Shown: piece by piece, positions 1 through 8,421 of the stretch
How the letters are laid out: the number at the start of each line of letters is the position of its first letter
Position numbering within the stretch: the stretch's first letter is position 1
Source: Synura sp. LO234KE
Lineage: Eukaryota > Sar > Synurophyceae > Synurales > Mallomonadaceae
Direction: 5' to 3'
Assembly (NCBI GenBank): GCA_015143735.1
Contig: VKHC01000227.1
Span: forward strand, 1-15,031
DNA length: 15,031 nt
Notes under the pieces: generated by a model
The model's input: only the letters and a program-made list of their open reading frames with translations
Databases searched by the model: none
Told to the model about the DNA's origin: nothing
Translations under genes and position numbers: made by a program

Positions 1-524
1 CCAAGAATTCTTGTCACCATTGAAATTTTCAGATAATTATATTATAATTTGTTTTATGTACCCAGCCCGTGTACTGATACTGTTCACCATGTTTTGAGTG
101 CTCGGTATTCGAAATAGAGGTATCCTCCGTTTCGCTTGCACAGTGTCTTTGTTTTATATTTTGCTAGTTTTTGATTGGAGGATATGCTGTTTCTGAAAAT
201 ATGGATAATATTGTTGATACTGCAAAGCATTTAAATACTCGTATGTACCAAATGGAGGAGGCGTTAGTTAAGCGTCATATCGTCCTAAAATGAATATCAT
301 TGACTACCTGAGATTTCATCAGCCGAAATAAGTAGAATGCCTCAAGGGCATATTTTAATATCGTGGTTTGCAGCTTGTAACACCATGAGATAGCTGCCTA
401 ATCATTCGAGTGGGTACCAGAATGATTTTTAAGCCGGGAGGGTACTCCACCAAACCAGAAATACGTCGAGCTTTCTTGTCTGGGTGGGTTTGTAATCGAC
501 TTTCTTGCCACTCTTAACTCCTCG

Positions 525-562
525 TAGGGGGGGGGGTCGTGCCCCCTCTTGCCCCCCCCCTA
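525..562. repeat. G-run/C-run inverted repeat
   Basis: A run of ten G at 527-536 faces a run of nine C at 552-560. With the flanking TA on each side the arms TAG9 and C9TA are perfect reverse complements of 11 bases, separated by about 16 bases that include another C5 run. The pair could fold into a very stable hairpin. Homopolymer runs this long are also where sequencing and assembly errors collect, so the exact run lengths are uncertain. I see no gene it could regulate. Confidence 0.75.
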
Positions 563-738
563 GTCACCTCCACTCCGTGTTTCCTTCTCCCCCTATTCTT
601 GTACCGCCCTGACCCCCCGATATAGTAGTGTTCCTTCACGCACTTCCCTGCACAACTCCCTCTAATTTCGCATAACCACCTGATTTGGCTGAACTACAGT
701 CTACCGCAACTCTTTTTCAGCCAGTGCTACGACTTCTC

Positions 739-754
739 GTAGTACTAGTACTAC
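739..754. repeat. Perfect 16-base palindrome
   Basis: GTAGTACTAGTACTAC reads the same on both strands. It sits in a patch rich in GTA/TAC and CTAGTA words (about 735-785), followed at once by the stem-loop at 781-810. No gene adjoins it. It may be part of a decayed mobile element, but that is inference. Confidence 0.8.
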
Positions 755-780
755 TGCTTGTCGTGGTAGCACTACTAGTA

Positions 781-810
781 TTAGTAACAATTGAAGTTGC
801 TTGTTACTAA
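781..810. repeat. Perfect 10-base stem-loop
   Basis: TTAGTAACAA (781-790) and TTGTTACTAA (801-810) are exact reverse complements around a 10-base loop. The right arm resembles the end of the copia LTR described below (TGTTACTAAC at 6798-6807). The match is short and may be coincidence. Confidence 0.75.
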
Positions 811-1023
811 CATTACCGGTAATTGAAGGAGATCTGTACTCCACCTCTTTTTGATACTTTACGACATTCACATCTGTTCTATTCAGGAAAGAATACTCTG
901 TTATTTAAAACTTAGCTTTTCTTTATTGTGATGTAACATTTAACATAAATTCACGTTATTAGACATTCTTTCCAAAGACGTGATATTTCCTAAATTTTTA
1001 TTGGTGTTTCCTCCGTCAAAGTC

Positions 1024-1350
1024 GTAACCTTGTACAGTCTACTGCCAAAATTCACCATGCACAGCTGATTTTAGGGAACAAATGTTTTCACCGCATTCTA
1101 TAAGTGTCACCACCAGCTATTGTCAGTCCATCCAAATCCTAACCATGCAAAGTCGACCGCCAAAGCTCACGATAAAACGCCCAGGACTCTCTTTGACCCC
1201 CGAAATCCTTGGTCACCAGCTATAGCTGGTTCATCTAAACCAAACCACCTACAGTCTCCCTGATATTGCTGGGGATTTAGAATTTGAAATCCAGCTATCA
1301 TAGCTGGGCATTTTGTGGTAGACTTTGAATGGTACCACTATAGCGTGGTT
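1024..1350. repeat. Diverged tandem repeat with three hairpins
   Basis: A unit of roughly 105-115 bases appears to recur. Anchors are CTTGTACAGTCTACTGCCAAA (from about 1029), ATGCAAAGTCGACCGCCAAA (from about 1144) and CCTACAGTCTCC (about 1247). Between them recur CACCAGCTATTGTCAG (about 1108) and CACCAGCTATAGCTGG (about 1214). Three hairpins follow each other: ACCAGCTATAGCTGGT at 1215-1230 is a perfect palindrome, CCAGCTATCATAGCTGG at 1291-1307 is perfect around one central base, and ACCAC/GTGGT pair at 1334-1338 and 1345-1349. They share a CCA...CTAT/ATAG...TGG plan. No coding frame is present. The units are diverged, so the period is an estimate by eye. Confidence 0.5.
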
Positions 1351-1742
1351 TTTTATCCACTGATCAGCTACCAAACCCGTTTCTCTTCCTCCCCTTCCTA
1401 GTTTTGAGGTAAATCCTTCACCTTAATTATTATCATAGTGAACAAAGGGCAGAAAACTAGACAGCAAGTCGAATAAGTAAGTTTCCCCATGTACCAACTG
1501 GTAAGCCCCGTTACCGAGGCAGTGGGGGAAGGGGAAGGCCGCCTCCGCCCAGAGGCGTAGGAAATGGTGGCCTCCTCTGGGGATGATTAGTGCGCAACGA
1601 CGTCCCCAACTAGATAGAAGGGGACGGGCGTACCACCCCCGGGGGATGACCCTCCTACTGAAAGGGCGGGAAAATGAAAGTGTTGTGGCGCGGTGCAGAG
1701 AAAGTGCCAAGAAAATCGTCAGATAATGCAGAAATGATGTGT

Positions 1743-2720
1743 TCACCACGCCAACCGAGACCAGGAGGGCAGAAGAGTCGAAAAGCACCACATCGCACAT
1801 CTCACAGGCACCGCAAGTTGGGCAAGAAGCGACTCCACCATGGGAGGGGGCACATGGTCTTGAAGCGACTCCACTAGGCTGAGCCCCTCCTCGTGTGCCC
1901 AGCAGGGGGTTGCAAGCTGGTCCCGCTCCGGTCCGGAGAGTCTATCAACTCGTGAAACAGGGATCGGATGAAGGATCGATTTCAGAGGAGACGTCATATA
2001 TAGTTTTCAGGGTGTCGTGCCCCTTCACGCTCTCCTCGTATGTGGCTTGTATATCCTCCCACCCCGAAACCAACCTCTCGACGGTCTTGCCCTTTAAGAC
2101 GCTTTGGGTTTCAGTCCACTTTACGGTCCCTTCAAGAGAGGCCTGTGCGCACCGCTCAGGTGAAGGCAGAGGAGCAAACGATGCAATGCCCCACTGAGCT
2201 TGCGGTAGGAATGAAGGGGACGGAGGGTGAGAGATAGACCCCGTAGAGCGCCAGGCTTCCTCCAACTTCTCCAGAATCACGGCCCATAAGAGGTTAAAGT
2301 TATTGTTCCCCATGGATCTATCTCTCCAATGGTTGCAAAGGGACTTTCGATTCCCTCTATTTGCAGGGAAGGGAAGTGGCTCAGTAACCTCCGGGAGTAC
2401 TCCTCCGGATCTAGAGCGATTTCTTGAAGACTTGACTACCATATCACTTCGAGGGACGAGGTCATCTGGAATATTATATATATATATATATAATCGGTAG
2501 GCGTATCTGTCTTGTGACATTGAGAAAAGAGCAGGACTCGGACCTCCACGTTGATCCACTCGTCTTGCAGGTCACTCTGAGTCGCCTCCACCCGAAGGAG
2601 AAAGTTACAGCTCCAGAATCCTTAAACATTGTCAGAAGTATCTTGTGGTGTTGGTCCTCATTGTTGGAAGAAGCCAAGTGGGGCGATCCCTTGAATCTGA
2701 AGGTTAAGGAGTTATTCCAC
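1743..2720 (-). pseudogene. Decayed coding region, unrecognised
   Basis: The minus strand shows several protein-like stretches in different frames, as if one gene had been broken by frameshifts. Reading from 2720 down, one frame contains SLTFRFKGSPHL and NNEDQHHKILL. Another around 2600-2540 contains LRVEATQSDLQDEWINVEV, which looks like a charged helix. A 2450-2280 frame contains IALDPEEYSRRLLSHFPSLQ behind an in-frame TAG. The longest frame (2559-1945) contains LLWAVILEKLEEAW and KTVERLVSGWEDIQATYEE. A further frame (1997-1743) holds two VESL repeats, matching a repeated AGCGACTCCAC on the plus strand (about 1829 and 1866). The patch is more GC-rich than its surroundings. I do not recognise the family. 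A transposon-encoded or species-specific protein is possible. None of the long frames starts with a convincing ATG. Confidence 0.35.
2474..2493. repeat. TA dinucleotide microsatellite
   Basis: An uninterrupted (TA)n run of about 20 bases lies inside the decayed coding region. In the minus-strand frame it gives an alternating Tyr-Ile string. Slippage here may be one cause of the frame changes around it. Confidence 0.9.
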
Positions 2721-2901
2721 TAATGACCCCTGAGTCCCATAATGTAGACTGGCAGTGAATTTTTGACGAGATATTCGAATGGAGACAATATTGCTGCTCC
2801 GCTATTCCAAGGTCAATCAGATGAGAGCTCCAGACGTTGGAGTGTTGACACTGTAAATAGGTTGTCTGGTAGTAGTTGAATAAAGCGCGAGTGAGGTGCG
2901 C
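2610..2901. repeat. Tandem duplication, unit 1 (292 bp)
   Basis: The 292 bases from 2610 to 2901 are repeated immediately at 2902-3193. I found no mismatch comparing line by line. The left flank differs before 2610 (A against C at 2901) and the right flank differs after 3193. The repeat overlaps the upstream end of the decayed minus-strand coding region. Perfect identity means either a very recent duplication or an assembly error. Confidence 0.93.
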
Positions 2902-3193
2902 GCTCCAGAATCCTTAAACATTGTCAGAAGTATCTTGTGGTGTTGGTCCTCATTGTTGGAAGAAGCCAAGTGGGGCGATCCCTTGAATCTGAAGGTTAAG
3001 GAGTTATTCCACTAATGACCCCTGAGTCCCATAATGTAGACTGGCAGTGAATTTTTGACGAGATATTCGAATGGAGACAATATTGCTGCTCCGCTATTCC
3101 AAGGTCAATCAGATGAGAGCTCCAGACGTTGGAGTGTTGACACTGTAAATAGGTTGTCTGGTAGTAGTTGAATAAAGCGCGAGTGAGGTGCGC
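2902..3193. repeat. Tandem duplication, unit 2 (292 bp)
   Basis: This is the second copy of the preceding unit, head to tail with no spacer. A minus-strand open frame at 3283-2996 (95 codons, beginning MKSSFNLGGHPGL) runs into it from unique sequence. That frame may be a further piece of the same decayed gene. I do not recognise it. Confidence 0.93.
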
Positions 3194-4560
3194 AGTCAGT
3201 AGTATCGTCATTCTGTCAAAAGCACTAGAATATTGGACTTGAGCGAGGCCAGGATGTCCCCCTAGATTGAAACTAGATTTCACAACAGCTGTAGTAGATT
3301 CCTAGTCGCTCAAAATCGCGCCAGAAGGAACGAGGATAGTAGGACTGAGAGCTGGGATGCAGTCGCCAGGTAGAAATCCCGAAGAAGAGAAAGTTGGAGA
3401 CTGACATACCGCAGCAATTTTGCCACGGCAATTTTGCGACTAATTTAGACTTGGGGTTAATTCCGCGTGTTCTCTAAACCTAAATTCTATCGGGAAAATG
3501 ACTGGGCTTCTTCGGGTTCGAAAGCGGTTGTGTGTTTCTAGAATAATGTCTACGAGACTAGGTGCACTCCTCGTCGTGTGTAGAACTCCAGGAGGGAGGC
3601 GTTGATTTGGGCAGAAAGTTTCCTCCGCGTGCCCATCTCACAGAGTTGTGCTGTCTACAACGATGAATGCTCTTCAATACTCAAATCAGAACTGCATGCA
3701 ACATCATCGGCTTCATAATGAGACGATGGCAGAGAGTTCTGACTTGCCCCAAATTGAATATGGCTGGTAGATAAGAAGTGAGGCTGAAATTCTGTTTTAG
3801 AGGTTGAGAAACGAGATTGAAAGTTGTCACCAGAGCAACTTTGCTAATAATAATCTAGAGATGGAGTTGAGGGCACTGGTGCTTCAAACCCACATTATTG
3901 TGCAAATCCAGTGGAAGATTAGCAAAATCTTGGGCAGCATCGGCGCTTCCACCAGTACAAGGAATCAAAAATGGAGCTAGGCCCTTTTTTGCCCGTTGAT
4001 TCACCGGGTTAAATATTTCAACTTGAAGGTCTTGTGTGCTCTTGGCCTCTCCAAATCGGAAGAGTAGAACAGTATTGAAAGCGGTAGTTCAATTGCAAAA
4101 CGTAACACCAAATGAGGTGGAAGTTGACAAATGGGATATCGCAGGAGTTTTGCCAACGCAGTCTTGCGAAAAATTAAGGAAATTCTATCGGAAAACTTTT
4201 ATATCTGTCAGGATTGAGTTGGCTATAGGCCTGGATCACCTTTGCCTTAAGGGAAACTTTCCTTGGATTTCTTTCTCCATGGGTAGGTTGAAGAATCCAG
4301 ATTTGGTGTTTGTGATTTTCCATTTTTCGCATCTTTTGCTAAAAGCTGGGAGCAGTGTCGCCTGCGCTTTTGAAAGAAGATCTAGAGGCCTCCAGGCAAA
4401 TTTTGAGGCAAAAATACTCAGAAGCCGGGTAGTAAAATACTAGAAACGCTTTGGTACAATCACACATAACACGACTTTAATTACTGCCACCCCTTACTAG
4501 TTACTAATTTCCGTCGTCTATCACCCATCATAAAGGCCCCTTGTTTTTTTCATCGGTGGA
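3194..4560 (+). other. No intact gene; two degenerate open stretches
   Basis: From 3444 to 3980 the plus strand stays in one frame with only three stops (TGA at 3603, TAG at 3768, TAG at 3798). Each is one C-to-T change from CGA or CAG. The part after the last stop (RLRNEIESCHQSNF...) looks like a coiled helix. A second frame at 4036-4443 (135 codons, no ATG near its start) contains CEKLRKFYRKTF. Around 3395-3500 and 4125-4200 the DNA shares short matches (TTTTGCCA...TTTTGCGA, then AAATTCTATCGG), which hints at an old duplication. No family is recognised. About 4444-4560 shows nothing. Confidence 0.2.
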
Positions 4561-4571
4561 CTAATGTTTTT

Positions 4572-5440
4572 ACTCTATAGAGTCGGCGTACTAGAGTAAC
4601 ATATAGAGTGGTCAAGTGACCGTAAATAGAATTCTATTTATACCGGCAACGCGCTCCAAAAGACGAATAGACTTTTAAGAACGGTACTCTAAAGATCTTT
4701 TATAGATTATTTCTAGGGAAGTATTCTATCGAGCGACTCCTCTGACGAGTGACTTCTGTAGAGTTTTTCTAAAGTACAAATTTTTAGAGTTTTTTTTTAA
4801 AGAATTATTCTATCGAGGGACTCTAAAGCGCCGCAAAAAGAGTTTTTCAAACTCAATTCTAGACAGCCGTAGAAGGAGTAATCCAGAAAGTGTACTAGCT
4901 TTAGGTTGCCGTAAAAAGTGTAAAAAGAATGTGCTAAAACGAACGTTTTCCCTCAGTTCTGCGCTAGCGCGGTACCTGAGCTCTTCAGAAGCCAGCGAGA
5001 GCCATTTAAAGGTTAGGGTATTGATGAGTTTAAATGCTACGTGGTACTGAGCAACATTTGGTGGACCAACATCCCGACCATTTCTCATATGCTTACAAAT
5101 TCCATCTCCAAACAATTTCTCCGTAAACTCTTGAATCGATCGCCTACTATTTAGTATATTTTGATTGTGATCACTTGTTACTGAAGCGTTTCACTACTTG
5201 TACTTAATGTCCCGTGTTTATCAGCTGTGAACATGTTCATATCATCTGATATTCTTCTATTAGCCATAATAATAATTACACACAATAGTATAACAGTTTT
5301 TAACGCTTCAAAAAACGTTTGTAATTCTATTTGCAGTCACTCTTGACCATTCTTCCTCTAATTGTAATTTCTATTTATGATTCTATAGAAAATATTCTAT
5401 TTAAGATCACTCTACACCGTAACTCTAATTTTAACACTCT
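4572..5440. mobile_element. Possible inverted-repeat DNA element
   Basis: The left end (about 4580-4640) reads AGAGT, 8 bases, TAGAGT, 6 bases, TAGAGTGGTC, then TAAATAGAAT. The reverse complement of the right end (about 5440-5375) reads AGAGT, 8 bases, TAGAGT, 7 bases, TAGAGTGATC, then TAAATAGAAT. The ends are therefore diverged terminal inverted repeats of about 55-65 bases. Further TAGAGT/ACTCTA words occur inside, for example near 4684, 4758, 4784 and 4819. ACTCTATAGAGT (4572-4583) and TAAATAGAATTCTATTTA (4623-4640) are perfect palindromes. Subterminal motif arrays of this kind are typical transposase-binding regions. I see no recognisable transposase and no convincing target-site duplication, so a non-autonomous or truncated element is the best reading. 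The right end meets the R1 long LTR. Confidence 0.38.
4810..5267 (-). pseudogene. Unrecognised frameshifted ORF inside inverted repeats
   Basis: A minus-strand frame begins with a true ATG at 5267-5265 (MANRRISDDMNMFTADKHG...) and stops after 29 codons at TAA 5180-5178. Shifting frame just before that stop opens a second frame that runs to 4810. It includes SRRSIQEFTEKLFGDGICKH and VAQYHVAFKLINTLTFKWLS. Together they would give about 150 residues. The last third is Leu/Arg-rich (RLSRIEFEKLFLRRF), lies in A/T-rich repeat sequence and may not be original coding. No catalytic motif, signal peptide or zinc-binding pattern is visible. Its position between the inverted repeats suggests cargo or a truncated transposase, but I do not recognise it. 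Confidence 0.3.
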
Positions 5441-6784
5441 TTTTTATGGTACTCTATGCCGCAGCTGCCTTTCCAAGACTGTAGGGATATGAAAAGAGCT
5501 TCGGTAGAACTTTGAACTCACTAGTTGGTCGACTTACAACGTACACACCAAAACCTCGCTACGACTACTTACTCAGAAACAAATATCAAAGATTCCAACT
5601 ACTTCTAAGTGCAGGCCACTAGAGTTAGTTGCAAAGGCTAGAAACGCAGTTCTTCACCAGAAACAGTATACAGGGCTCAGTGCCAAGATTTCGATCGCAA
5701 AAAGCCCGTGGCATATCCACAGACGTGCAGACACTCAGACGTGATAAGCGTTAAAATTTCAAAGTGTAAAATAAGAATTAGAAACAGGATATCGCAATAG
5801 GCAGTGTACTAAATCAGGTAAAATAAAGCATTTAAATTCAAGCTAATATATCACTAACCCCACATTGCAGAAATCCGAAGAAACAACAACTTCGATTGCC
5901 CAAATTTGCAAACGGCCGAATCGGGTAGAAACTGCAATTTCAGATATCGAGAAATATTCAGAGATCGGCAAATGCATTGAAGCTATAAAATTCAATCAGG
6001 TCAAGAATTGATTCATCAAAGTTGGAAATTTTGCTTAATAAATTTGCCAAATGCCACATCATCGCCCAGAAGGCACCAAACTCAGTAATTCTTTGACCTA
6101 TATCATCCAGCTACCCAATAAATAAGGCTCTGCGAAGGTTTTTCTGAAAACCGCCCCTCCATTTGGAGGATAATCGTTCGCTCCGATTTACAAGATATTA
6201 GGCCACCCCCACAGCGCACCTCAACTCCAATATCCCTCAGGTATCTTGATGTCCAATCAATATATGACTCTCAACGACCATTTTCCGCCCAAAACCAATT
6301 TGCTATTCGATTTCTTTGCTCTACTTGATCATAAATCGTTGATCACTTTCAGACCCTCCAACACAAGTCAAGCAGCAACTGCAGCCATCTCCCAATATGC
6401 AAGGTAACCACATAATCACCTCATACGTGTCTCACAGCAGCTGTAAATCATTTACGTAACCTCAGATTCGCCTCAGGGCGTCTGAAACAGCTCCAGACAC
6501 AAGCTGCCCGCCCAGCCAATGTCAAGGTCTCTCCTGGCGGTAAAAGTATTCACCTTGCATGTCCCCGCATGATTCCGCAACTCCAGCTGCTGACTTTAAG
6601 CCCCCTCGTGAACCCCAAACGTTCTGCTATGCTCTCCCTGCCATATATACCTGGCTCCTGGCTCCTGCTCGTACACCCGCGTCTTGATCCCCTCACTTGC
6701 ACGTCATACATACGTGACACACCATCCCGCGCCACACATACGTCATCTCATGTCAAAACCGTCACACGCAGCATGACATATTTA
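5441..6784 (-). mobile_element. Long LTR copy R1, left part
   Basis: This stretch is collinear with 11957-13350, though strongly diverged. Paired anchors, same orientation: GGGATATGAAAAG (about 5484) with CGGATATAGAAAG (about 11998); ACTCACTAGTTGGTCGACTT (about 5516) with ACTCTTAACTAGTCGACTTT (12028); GTGATAAGCGTTAAAATT (5741) with GTGATAGCGTAAAATT (12453); AAGAATTGATTCATCAAAGTT (about 6003) with TTAATTATTTCTTCAAAAGTT (about 12679). The copia insertion interrupts it at ATTTA and it resumes at 13906. Summing both parts gives about 1.72 kb, close to the 1.74 kb of R2. Read on the minus strand it has a TATA-like GGTATATATGG (about 6641-6651) and several TGACG/CGTCA words at 6700-6770, as expected of an LTR promoter region. 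A short plus-strand frame after 5870 and intron-like signals are discussed in the findings. A solo LTR is the likeliest reading. Confidence 0.5.
6780..6784. repeat. Target-site duplication ATTTA, left copy
   Basis: ATTTA directly precedes the TGTTGG terminus of the left copia LTR. The same five bases follow the right copia LTR at 13901-13905. Five-base duplications are typical of Ty1/copia integration. The match shows that the two LTRs are the outer ends of one insertion. Confidence 0.8.
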
Positions 6785-6998
6785 TGTTGGCTGTTTCTGT
6801 TACTAACGCTGCTAGTGCTAAACTGATATTGCATAATTAATGTTGAAGACAAAAGACTTAAATAAAGACTGGTAGTTATGAAGTTAAAAGAACAAAACTG
6901 AAGTTGACGATGTCAGTTACACAAATATATCTTGGAACGACACAACACTAGTAATATTTATAATTGAATAAAATCGTACTGTACATCAAACCCTAACA
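6785..6998 (-). repeat. Copia 3' LTR, complete (214 bp)
   Basis: Read on the minus strand it begins TGTTAGGG and ends GCCAACA. The ends are therefore TG...CA with a short imperfect inverted repeat (TGTTAG/CCAACA). It matches 13695-13900 without gaps. I count four substitutions in 206 shared bases, about 98% identity. It lies just downstream of a polypurine tract and is followed by the ATTTA target duplication, which fixes both boundaries. A TATAAATATT stretch (near 6960 on this strand) and an AATAAA-type A/T patch could serve transcription start and polyadenylation. Confidence 0.88.
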
Positions 6999-7010
6999 CT
7001 CCTCCTCAGG
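6999..7010 (-). promoter_or_regulatory. Polypurine tract of the copia element
   Basis: On the minus strand CCTGAGGAGGAG sits directly against the TGTTAG start of the 3' LTR. Purine-rich sequence at exactly this point primes plus-strand DNA synthesis in LTR retrotransposons. It confirms the minus-strand orientation of the element. Confidence 0.8.
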
Positions 7011-7165
7011 ACGATTGTAGAGATTATGATACTAGTGTTATGAGTTGTATTGATTGTGTAGAGATAGCACGGGAGTTTTTTCCCGGAAAACCTTCAGTAG
7101 AAAAAAAGAATATAAAAAGAAGGAAAGCCTGTTGCAGGCTGAGTGTTTAGCATTGCAGGTAATAA
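7011..7165 (-). other. 3' untranslated tail of copia pol
   Basis: About 155 bases separate the end of the RNase H frame from the polypurine tract. There is no open frame. The sequence contains A/T-rich runs and GGAAAACC/GGTTTTCC-like words near 7085-7095. Nothing else is recognised. Confidence 0.5.
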
Positions 7166-8421
7166 CTAGGTTCGCCGGTAAGCAGTAAGTAGTACGTTGT
7201 CAACGGAGTAGTCAGGGACGGAGTCTATTTCTTGATCAGTAGAAGATGGTAAGTAGATCATCAGCCTCAAGAAGTGTGTGCGATGAGTTGAGGGTGGTAG
7301 TGGTTTAGTCATTATATCTGCAGGATTTTCTGAAGTTGGTACGAATGCAAGAGTAATGTGTCCACGTTTTACAGATTCACGCGTATAGTGATAACGTTGT
7401 TGAATTTGCTTCGATTTGGCATGATGTAGGTTGTGATTTAAAAATTCAATGGTAGCTTGATTATCTTCAAAGATAGTGATGGGATTGGTACGCAGAAAGT
7501 TCAAGTTGTGCATTAGTTCGATAAGCCATACAGCTTCTTGAGTAGCTAGACAGAGGGCCATATATTCAGCTTCCATTGACGATAATGCAACGCTTGTCTG
7601 ACGCTTGCAACACCAGCCGATAAGACAACCGTTCATGAACATTAGATATCCTGAGATTGATCGTCTGGTGTCAGGATCACGGCCCCAGTCTGCGTCAGAG
7701 TAGCCCGTGACTGATGTTTGTAGGTTAGCATCATCAGAGTTAGTGAAAGTGATAGTGTTGCATGAGTTATAAATCTTGGAATCCGCTGTAGTATACATTG
7801 AGGAGCGATATATACTAGACCGAAATTAATTGTCCTGTGAAGATAGCGGAATATACGTAGTACCGCTTTCCAATTTTCATTCCAGGATTAGCACAGAATC
7901 TTGCAAGAGATTGAACTGCAAAGGCGATGTCTGGTCTGGTTCCAGCGACAAGCCATAGAAGCCATCCGATGGCCTCGCGATATGGGATGGATTTGATTGT
8001 ATCAATATTAGATTGATCAGTTGGACGCATTAGTGTGGTTAATGGGAGAGAGGATTCCATTGGTGATGCGTTTGTGCCAGTTTTGACTAATTGTTCTTTA
8101 TTGAGGAAGCGTTTTATTGTAGAGAGTATATACCGGCGTTGAGTAAGATATATGCATTCCTTTTGGAGATCTCTAAAAACTTCGCATCCCAGGATATGAT
8201 TGACTTCTCCTAGGTCCTTCACGGTATATCTAGAATTTAGAAAATCCCTTACTCCAGGGGCCTCTTCAAGTTTTCCGGCAATTATAAGGTCATCGACATA
8301 TAGATCTATGATCGTAGGACCTTTGGTCGAATGCTTATAAAACAGACAGCTCTCATTTTGCATGCATTTATATCCTTGATTAGTCAGTGATTTATGGATA
8401 TCATCGTACCAAGCACGAGGA
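7166..8421 (-). pseudogene. Copia RT C-terminal half and RNase H
   Basis: This is the second half of a Ty1/copia reverse transcriptase followed by RNase H. Sense coding starts at PRAWYDDIHKSL just inside the inversion junction. The catalytic YVDD lies at 8300-8289 (LYVDDLIIAGK), followed by GEVNHILGCEV, YREAIGWLLWL and RPDIAFAVQSLARF. RNase H shows YSDADWG, SSMEAEYMAL, FEDNQATI and the end motif NPADIMTKPLP, so its acidic residues are present. Two frameshifts break the frame: one near 7875, where NPGMK should run into a W-K-A-V-L-R-I stretch that is now in another frame, and one near 7800 before the MYTTADSK frame. In SKQIQQRYHY the usual KHID signature is altered. The upstream RT half is on the opposite strand. 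A non-functional remnant. Confidence 0.9.

Larger units (their letters stand above)
1..1020. other. Non-coding region, no recognisable gene
   Basis: No long open frame is present on either strand. The only coding-like piece is a 30-codon plus-strand frame at 201-293. It starts with ATG (MDNIVDTAKH...) and ends at TGA, and its composition suggests a helix. It has no recognisable relative and may be a chance frame or a remnant of a retroelement protein. A second short open stretch at about 387-509 contains MIFKPGGYSTK and is also unrecognised. Palindromes inside this region are listed separately. Confidence 0.4.

Noticed and set aside
1423-1997. CPTCGACEMC-like cysteine cluster in one minus-strand frame near 1800-1840 as a zinc ribbon
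   Set aside because: The frame around it has no further support, and a competing frame there is more protein-like.
3330-3400. Plus-strand TESWDAVAR followed by a basic stretch, recalling the SWATVAR-type end of fungal LINE ORF1 (EKA-like) proteins
   Set aside because: Only a few residues match, a stop follows at once, and no endonuclease or RT of a LINE is visible nearby.
4036-4443. 135-codon plus-strand ORF as a gene
   Set aside because: It lacks an ATG near its start, a recognisable motif and convincing codon pattern. It is kept only as part of a degenerate region.
6550-6826. Open frames on both strands at 6550-6826
   Set aside because: They lie in the R1 LTR and run into the copia LTR, so they are chance frames.
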